Origin: Myxococcus dinghuensis
GTDB taxonomy: Bacteria; Myxococcota; Myxococcia; Myxococcales; Myxococcaceae
Direction of reading: 5' to 3'
DNA: 64,000 nucleotides
Assembly: GCF_024198235.1 (NCBI RefSeq)
Contig: NZ_JAKCFB010000004.1
Span: 310,001-374,000, forward strand
In this document: positions 59,309 to 64,000 of the stretch, piece by piece
Layout: every line of letters starts with the position of its first letter
Position numbering within the stretch: the first letter of the stretch is position 1
Translations under genes and position numbers: made by a program
The notes under the pieces: generated by a model
The model's input: the letters and a program-made list of their open reading frames with translations, nothing else
Told to the model about the DNA's origin: nothing
Database searches by the model: none

Positions 59309-59991
59309 GCCTCCGGAACCACGTCTCCGCGCTGAAGACGCAATGGAACGTCCTGGAGTCCTCGGACTACCTGCGCGCGCTGCGCGACGGCGCGTTCGAG
59401 CGGGACGACTTCGTGGAGACGCAGCTCCAGTTCTTCGCCGCGGTGGCGCACTTCCCGCGACCGATGGCGGTGCTCGCCAGCCGGCTGCCGCGTCCCGAGC
59501 AGCGCCTCCCCCTGGTGGAGAACCTCTTCGACGAGCATGGCCGCGGCTCGCTCGCCCACGGCCACGAGAGCACGTTCCGCCTCCTGCTGGAGCGGCTCGG
59601 CGCCGACACGGGACGTCTGGACCGGGGCGACTTCGGCCCCGCCGTGCGCACGTTCAACGCCGCCCTGTCCGGCATCGGCACGTGCGAACCGCCCCACGTC
59701 GGGCTGGCGGTGTTCGGCATCATCGAGGACCTGTTCAGCGGCATCTCCCTGGCGCTGGGCCGCGGCATCGTCGCTCGCGGTTGGCTCGCCTCCGACCAGA
59801 TGGTCCACTACCCCACGCACGCGACGCTGGACGAGGAGCACGCCGACGGCTTCTACCGGCAGCTCGACGCGCCCCACGCCTCCGACACGCGCATGGCGCG
59901 GGACATCGAGCAGGGCCTCGCGCTCGGCGGACACCTGCTCCTCGGCCTCTACGAAGGCCTGTACCGGGCACGGCGCGAGCGGGGTGGCTGA
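59278..59991 (+). CDS. Haem-oxygenase-like di-iron (HDO/PqqC-like) protein
   Basis: A 237-residue all-alpha protein of the TenA/PqqC/HDO superfamily. Family segments are VETQLQFFAAVAHFPRPMA, ENLFDEHGRGSLAHGHESTF, and HATLDEEHADGFY, where Glu, His and Asp residues would bind two irons. Such proteins catalyse oxidative cleavage or oxidation of fatty acids, amino acids or headgroups. The start overlaps the GNAT gene by 31 bases. It closes the DUF3419-GNAT-HDO operon and converges on the MBL hydrolase gene nine bases away. Assignment is by pattern, moderately sure. Confidence 0.8.
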   Translation: MGASSLVRNLSLRNHVSALKTQWNVLESSDYLRALRDGAFERDDFVETQLQFFAAVAHFPRPMAVLASRLPRPEQRLPLVENLFDEHGRGSLAHGHESTFRLLLERLGADTGRLDRGDFGPAVRTFNAALSGIGTCEPPHVGLAVFGIIEDLFSGISLALGRGIVARGWLASDQMVHYPTHATLDEEHADGFYRQLDAPHASDTRMARDIEQGLALGGHLLLGLYEGLYRARRERGG

Positions 59992-60000
59992 CCCACGCCT

Positions 60001-60843
60001 TCAGGCCGCGGTGGCCAGGGAACGGGCCTGGAACCGGTCCATCTCCGTGGCGCAGTGGGCGGAGAAGACGGTCACCTCGTCGGCGTGGTCCCGGCTGAGC
60101 TGGCGCAGCCGCTCCTGGTTCTTCACTCGCGCGGCGTTGTTCGTCGAGCGCATCCGCTGGAAGAGCGCCAGGCCCATGGGGCTGCGGGGTGACACCGGGT
60201 CCATCTCCCGGTGGGAGAAGTACGAGTCCCCGGCATGCAGCAACCACCGGCCCTCCGTCTTCACCGCGACGCCGCAGTGCCCATCCGAGTGGCCCACCAG
60301 CGGCACCAGCAACACCTCCGAGGACAGGCCGGGAATCACCCGCACCGACTCGAACCCGAACCAGCGCTCGCCCTCCACCGTGTAGGGCCGCCACTGCACG
60401 CCGTGGGACCACTGTTGGGGCCGGTAGCCGTAGGTCTTGCTGCGACCGACGGGCTTCATCGCCGCCGTGTGCTCGTCGCGGAACACGTGCACCTGGGCCT
60501 GCGGGAAGTCCGCGAGCCCGCCGATGTGGTCCAGGTCGAGGTGCGTCGGCACGACGTGGCGCACGTCCTCCCGTTTGAAGCCCAGCCGCTCCACCTGGGA
60601 CACGGCCGCCTCGCGCGGGTCCAGCGCCGGCGCGCTGCGCGAGAGGAAGCTGGAGCCCAGTCGGGCCTTGTTCTGGATGTCGTGCATCCCCAGGCCGGTG
60701 TCCACCAGCACGAGGCCCTCGTTCGTCTCCAGCACCAGGCAATGGCAGACCATCCGGGCGCGGGAGAAGAGGCCTCCCTCGCCCAGGACGAAGCGGGAGC
60801 TGGCGGGGCACATGGTTCCGCAGTTGATGTGGTGGACTCGCAT
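60001..60843 (-). CDS. Metallo-beta-lactamase fold hydrolase
   Basis: A 280-residue MBL-fold protein. The metal motif is THLDLDHIGG (H-x-D-x-D-H), further ligands are HSDGH, AGDSYF and SAHC. The N-terminus MRVHHINCGTMCP and the general layout resemble AttM/AidC-type N-acyl homoserine lactonases and glyoxalase II, so it could hydrolyse a lactone or thioester. It is divergent from an AraC-type regulator, with 76 bases and a hairpin between, suggesting that regulator controls it. Cytoplasmic. Confidence 0.87.
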   Translation of the reverse strand: MRVHHINCGTMCPASSRFVLGEGGLFSRARMVCHCLVLETNEGLVLVDTGLGMHDIQNKARLGSSFLSRSAPALDPREAAVSQVERLGFKREDVRHVVPTHLDLDHIGGLADFPQAQVHVFRDEHTAAMKPVGRSKTYGYRPQQWSHGVQWRPYTVEGERWFGFESVRVIPGLSSEVLLVPLVGHSDGHCGVAVKTEGRWLLHAGDSYFSHREMDPVSPRSPMGLALFQRMRSTNNAARVKNQERLRQLSRDHADEVTVFSAHCATEMDRFQARSLATAA

Positions 60844-60899
60844 CGGAAGACCTCGGGGATGAGCGGTGATGGCCCACAAGGTAGGAAGGTGGGTCCGGA

Positions 60900-60918
60900 G
60901 CCGATTGGAGAAATCGGC
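60900..60918. promoter_or_regulatory. Inverted repeat with the ribosome binding site in its loop
   Basis: GCCGATT (60900-60906) and AATCGGC (60912-60918) form a perfect seven-base inverted repeat; the five-base loop GGAGA contains the Shine-Dalgarno sequence of the AraC gene, whose ATG is at 60920. It may be an operator for the regulator or a switch for translation. Confidence 0.5.
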
Positions 60919-60919
60919 C

Positions 60920-61771
60920 ATGGCGCCTCGCCTCCGGGTCCGTCGCGTTGAATGCGACGGCGGCCTGGGTGATTCTCGGGAGGTGACGTCCTCCTCGTTC
61001 CAGCGCGCGCCCACGGGGCCACTCTCCAGCTTCATCCGGGGAATCCGGGCCATGGCGCGCGGCCCTCGGAGTGACGGCTCGTACGTCCGCCTGCCGGATG
61101 GGGAGGCGGAGCTCATCTTCCGCTTCACGCCCACGCGCGGCGACGCCTACGTCGTGGGGACGCGGCAGAGCGTGTTCCACAAGCAGGGGGACGACGTGCC
61201 GCCAGAGGCCATCGCCGTGCGCTTCAAGGCGGGCGGGGCCTATCCCTTCTTCGGCGTCCCCATGTCGACGCTCAACAACCGCGTCGTGTCGCTCGACACG
61301 CTGTGGGGGCGAGAGGGCGCGCTGCTGCGCGAGGCCCTCTGCGAGACCTCGGACATGACCGAGCGGGTCCGGCAGGTCGAGTCGACGCTCGCCGCGCGCC
61401 TGCGCTCCGGTGAGGTGTTCGAGCCCGCCTCCGCGCACGTGGTGCGGCGGGCCGTGCGCACCCTCACCCAGGCCACGGAGCTGCCTCGCGTCGACGCGCT
61501 CGCGCGCGAGCTGGGCGTCAGCGAGCGTCAACTGCGCCGCGCCTTCGACGACGTGGTGGGCATGGGCCCCAAGGCCTTCGCGCGCATCGTCCGCTTCCAG
61601 CGCGCGGTGCGGGCCTCGCGGCGCACGTCGTCCCCGGACTGGGGCGCCATCGCCGCCGCCACCGGCTACTACGACCAGGCCCACCTCATCACCGAGTTCC
61701 GCGACCTGACGGGCGTCACGCCCCGGGCCCTGCTGCGCGCGGAGGCGTCCACCGCGTCGCTGACCGGCTGA
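60920..61771 (+). CDS. AraC family transcriptional regulator
   Basis: A 283-residue regulator. The N-terminal ~150 residues are a DUF6597-like sensing domain (GPLSSFIRGI, LPDGEAELIF, VVGTRQSVF) and the C-terminal ~100 are an AraC DNA-binding domain with two helix-turn-helices (VDALARELGVSERQLRRAFDDVVGMGPKAFARIVRFQRAV and WGAIAAATGYYDQAHLITEFRDLTGVTP). ATG 60920 is preceded at nine bases by GGAG; a GTG at 60983 is a possible shorter start. It is divergent from the MBL gene, its likely target, and ends six bases from the convergent AlkZ-like gene. Confidence 0.9.
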   Translation: MAPRLRVRRVECDGGLGDSREVTSSSFQRAPTGPLSSFIRGIRAMARGPRSDGSYVRLPDGEAELIFRFTPTRGDAYVVGTRQSVFHKQGDDVPPEAIAVRFKAGGAYPFFGVPMSTLNNRVVSLDTLWGREGALLREALCETSDMTERVRQVESTLAARLRSGEVFEPASAHVVRRAVRTLTQATELPRVDALARELGVSERQLRRAFDDVVGMGPKAFARIVRFQRAVRASRRTSSPDWGAIAAATGYYDQAHLITEFRDLTGVTPRALLRAEASTASLTG

Positions 61772-61777
61772 GTTGGA

Positions 61778-63037
61778 CTACAACGAGCGGATGAGCGCCG
61801 CGCGCTCGGCCACCGACGCCTCGGTGTCCAGCGTGAAGGAGCGCGCGTGGCCCACCTCCTCCTCCAGGAAGGAGGCCACCTCCGCCGCCCGCGCCGCGAA
61901 CTGCTTGCGCCGCTTGGGCGACAGGGGCTCGAAGGTGTGGAAGAGCACCTCGCCCTCCTCCGCGTCGAACTCCCAGAAGCCCGCCAGCCGGTCCCCGTCG
62001 AGCACCCCGCGCAGGGACATGTGCGCGACCTCGCCCAGCGTGCCGTCCTTCGCGCTGCCCCAGCGGGGCACCTGGAGCGAATGGTGCCTGGGGTCCGTCA
62101 CCCGACCCGGCCCTCCGCGCGCGGCGAAGTAGAGGTCTCCCGCCGGCAGGAAGGACACGGAGGTGGCGGGCGGGACCTCCACCCCCAGCGCCGCCACCGC
62201 GTCCTCGGGGACGAAGGCCGCGGCCCCCAGCCCTTCCACCTCCACGGGCACCAGCGCCGCGCGCTCCACCGCCGCCTTCGCCTCGCGCTGGGAGAACCCC
62301 GCCCAGGCGGCGAAGTCCGCCACCGTGGCCGGGCCGAACTGGCGGAAGAAGAGGGCCGCGAGCCGCGCGTTGCGCTCCTCCACGTCGGCCGGGACCTTCG
62401 CGCCGGCGAACGGACTCCTCGCGGGCAACCGCCACAGGTATCGCTCCGTGTCGAGCCGCCCGCCCTCCAACGAGCGCTCCACCTTCCCCTCGAACTCGAG
62501 GTGGCGCAGCGCCGGCGGCAGCGTGGAGGAGATGCCCGCCTTCTTCCCCGCCTCGCCCAGGCTGCGCACCACGCCCGCGGGCAGCGCCTTGCGCAGCGCG
62601 TCCGTGGACAGCGGGCCCTTGCGCAGCGCGACGAGCACCGCCTCGCCCACGTCCACCAACTCCCGCGGCTCGATGCCGGATTGCGCGTGCTCGCGCTCGG
62701 CGCGCTTGCGGTACTGCGCCTCCGCCACCCGCAGCGTCAGCGCGACCTCCGAGCCGGGCACCAGGTAGATGCAGCCGCGCACCGCGGGAATCACCTGGAG
62801 CCGAGAGGCCTCCACCGCGCGGTCCAGGTCCGCCCGCTTCATGTCGGGCGCACGGGCCGCGAGCGCCAGATACACGTCCGCGCCCCCGAGCGTGCGCACC
62901 CAGCCGGTGGCGCCGACGAGCGCCTCCAGGGACAGCGACAGCGGCTCCGCCAACCCCTGCGTCCGCAGCCAGTGAGCGCGGGCACGGTCCAGGGAGATGC
63001 GAAGCGCGACGGCGGGGGCGGCGTTCTTGCGGGGCAT
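61778..63037 (-). CDS. AlkZ/YcaQ-like winged-helix DNA glycosylase
   Basis: A 419-residue protein of the winged-helix DNA-binding family HTH_42 (PF06224), which includes AlkZ and YcaQ, monofunctional DNA glycosylases that excise bulky alkylated bases and interstrand cross-links. Family-like segments are VYLALAARAPDMKRADLDRAV, RGCIYLVPGSEVALTLR and the C-terminal AGFWEFD. The catalytic QxQ or QxD motif was not identified by eye. It is cytoplasmic. It may defend against DNA-alkylating compounds, which myxobacteria make. The start at 63037 has the sequence MPRKNAAP. It is divergent from the phosphoglycerate mutase. Confidence 0.75.
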   Translation of the reverse strand: MPRKNAAPAVALRISLDRARAHWLRTQGLAEPLSLSLEALVGATGWVRTLGGADVYLALAARAPDMKRADLDRAVEASRLQVIPAVRGCIYLVPGSEVALTLRVAEAQYRKRAEREHAQSGIEPRELVDVGEAVLVALRKGPLSTDALRKALPAGVVRSLGEAGKKAGISSTLPPALRHLEFEGKVERSLEGGRLDTERYLWRLPARSPFAGAKVPADVEERNARLAALFFRQFGPATVADFAAWAGFSQREAKAAVERAALVPVEVEGLGAAAFVPEDAVAALGVEVPPATSVSFLPAGDLYFAARGGPGRVTDPRHHSLQVPRWGSAKDGTLGEVAHMSLRGVLDGDRLAGFWEFDAEEGEVLFHTFEPLSPKRRKQFAARAAEVASFLEEEVGHARSFTLDTEASVAERAALIRSL

Positions 63038-63168
63038 GGACTCCTCCGTGCGGGAGGTCTAGGCCGGAAGGCCCTCCCCGCGCCACGAGCCCCCGGAGTG
63101 CAGGGGTCCTCCCGGAGTCGGCCCTCCCCCCTTGGCCGGGACCTCTCCCCTGGGCTAGCAGGGAGTCC

Positions 63169-63777
63169 ATGCCCCTCCTCGCCCTCGTCCGTCACGGCCA
63201 GTCCTTGTGGAACCACGAGAACCGCTTCACCGGGTTCGTGGACGTGCCCCTCACCGAGCAAGGCCGCAACGAGGCCCGCCTCGCCGCGCGCGCGCTCCAG
63301 GGACTCCAGTTCGACGTGGCCTATACCTCCGCGCTCACCCGCGCCCAGGAGACGCTGGCCATCATCCTGGACACGCTCGGCCAGCACCCGCCCGTCATCC
63401 GCGACGCCGCGCTCAACGAGCGCCACTACGGCGACCTCCAGGGCCTCAACAAGGCGGACGCCGCGAGGGAGTTCGGCGAGGCGCAGGTGAAGCTGTGGCG
63501 CCGCTCCTACGACGTGCCGCCCCCCAACGGCGAGTCATTGGAGATGACCGCCCGCCGGGTGCTCCCCTTCTACGAGCGCGCCATCTCCGGCGACCTGCGC
63601 CTGGGCAAGAACGTCCTCGTCGTCGCCCACGGCAACTCCAACCGTTCCTTGGTGATGAAACTGGACCAGCTCACGGGCGAGCAGGTCGTGGGGCTGGAGC
63701 TGGCCACGGGAGTCCCCCTCGTCTACGAGCTCTCCACCGAGGGCGCCGTGCTGTCAAAGCGGACCCCCGGTCCTTGA
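63169..63777 (+). CDS. gpmA: Phosphoglycerate mutase, 2,3-bisphosphoglycerate-dependent type
   Basis: A 202-residue histidine phosphatase family protein. The phospho-His motif is VRHGQSLWN (His9), followed by FTGFVDVPLTEQG, TSALTRAQETL, ERHYGDLQGLNK and the second His in VVAHGNSNRSL. This matches dPGM, which interconverts 3- and 2-phosphoglycerate in glycolysis. It is shorter than the 230-250 residues of typical dPGMs, so it belongs to the short group. GGGAG (63161-63165) is its ribosome binding site. The symbol is by homology; a phosphatase role cannot be excluded. Confidence 0.88.
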   Translation: MPLLALVRHGQSLWNHENRFTGFVDVPLTEQGRNEARLAARALQGLQFDVAYTSALTRAQETLAIILDTLGQHPPVIRDAALNERHYGDLQGLNKADAAREFGEAQVKLWRRSYDVPPPNGESLEMTARRVLPFYERAISGDLRLGKNVLVVAHGNSNRSLVMKLDQLTGEQVVGLELATGVPLVYELSTEGAVLSKRTPGP

Positions 63778-63888
63778 GACAAAAAGAATGCAACGACCGG
63801 ACGAGGCCCCCCTCTTGTGAGCAACGGGAATGAATGTCATGAGCCCGGCCCCGTCTGAAGTGTCGAGTACCTCAACAAGGACGCCACA

Positions 63889-64000
63889 ATGAAGGCCCTC
63901 GTCGTCGCCGTCGCATTGCTGTCCGCCGCCTCCTCCTTCGCCCAGGACTCGGCCAACGAGAAGTTCCGTGGCCCCCCGCCGGGCCGGCCCGTCCCGCAGC
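63889..64000 (+). CDS. Secreted protein, N-terminus only (partial)
   Basis: The first 37 codons of a gene that runs off the right edge. ATG at 63889 is preceded by AAGGA. The visible part is a signal peptide (MKALVVAVALLSAASSFA) followed by QDSANEKFRGPPPGRPVPQ, so it will be exported, with a Pro-rich start of the mature chain. No family can be assigned from this much. Confidence 0.65.
   Translation, partial: MKALVVAVALLSAASSFAQDSANEKFRGPPPGRPVPQ

Noticed and set aside
60001-60843. Calling the MBL hydrolase a quorum-quenching lactonase
   Set aside because: The zinc motif is shared by the whole MBL superfamily. No acyl-homoserine-lactone gene is nearby and substrate cannot be read from sequence.

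Overview
The window is about 70% GC, densely packed, and almost certainly a chromosomal segment of a myxobacterium of the Myxococcaceae type. The grounds are a two-domain geosmin synthase, many lipoproteins and two-component proteins, a secreted protein pair of the DUF1552/DUF1592 type, a lipoprotein with Asp-Gly-Gly linkers, and very strong GC3 bias. I see no rRNA, tRNA, CRISPR array, insertion sequence or prophage. This is species-level and lineage-level inference from gene content only.

Layout. 1-2381: geosmin synthase and, directly downstream and cut by the window edge, the N-terminus of what looks like a family 2 encapsulin shell protein. 2610-9787: a run of minus-strand genes (zinc metallopeptidase, M16 lipoprotein peptidase, a GMC oxidoreductase with its Tat-exported small partner, a secreted spermidine-synthase-like protein). 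9879-14553: HelD-like helicase converging on a PAS-GAF histidine kinase, then a small membrane protein. 14724-20238: pectin-acetylesterase-like hydrolase, YdjM-type membrane protein, and the DUF1552/DUF1592 pair. 20593-27159: rpiA, an outer-membrane barrel protein, a LysR regulator, a beta-helix lipoprotein, an ArsC/Spx-like protein, an MshEN plus degenerate-receiver protein, and an SGNH hydrolase. 27247-30336: a three-gene operon with a fused solute-binding/permease protein, its ATPase and an alpha/beta hydrolase. 30480-33788: response regulator, histidine kinase and cytochrome P450. 33808-35781: DsbA-like protein divergent from AlaX.

The most striking locus is 35896-39997: an ECF sigma factor translationally coupled to a 979-residue protein that joins a zinc-finger anti-sigma domain, one transmembrane helix, a helical TPR-like region and a C-terminal CHAT (caspase-like) protease domain, followed by a lipoprotein and closed by a 17-bp-stem hairpin. 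It resembles, in a single polypeptide, the protease-controls-sigma logic known from CHAT/RpoE modules near type III-E CRISPR, but no CRISPR is present and the predicted topology puts the protease outside the cytoplasm.

40063-50296: a tandem SF1 helicase fusion divergent from a YgiQ radical SAM protein (with a perfect 16-bp palindrome between them), a secreted protein built of three six-cysteine repeats, and a DUF3142/unknown pair. 50305-55316: a cyclase-family hydrolase, a small conserved-looking unknown, an RluA pseudouridine synthase, and a lipoprotein ending in a Hint (hedgehog/intein-like) autoprocessing domain without the usual terminal His-Asn. 55515-59991: two divergent units (PAP2 protein and fatty acid desaturase; DUF3419/BtaA-like, GNAT, and haem-oxygenase-like di-iron protein) that together look like a lipid-headgroup and acyl-chain modification locus. 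60001-64000: metallo-beta-lactamase hydrolase divergent from an AraC regulator, an AlkZ-like winged-helix protein, a phosphoglycerate mutase, and a secreted protein cut by the window edge. Start codons were chosen from ribosome binding sites, overlaps and domain starts; uncertain ones are flagged.
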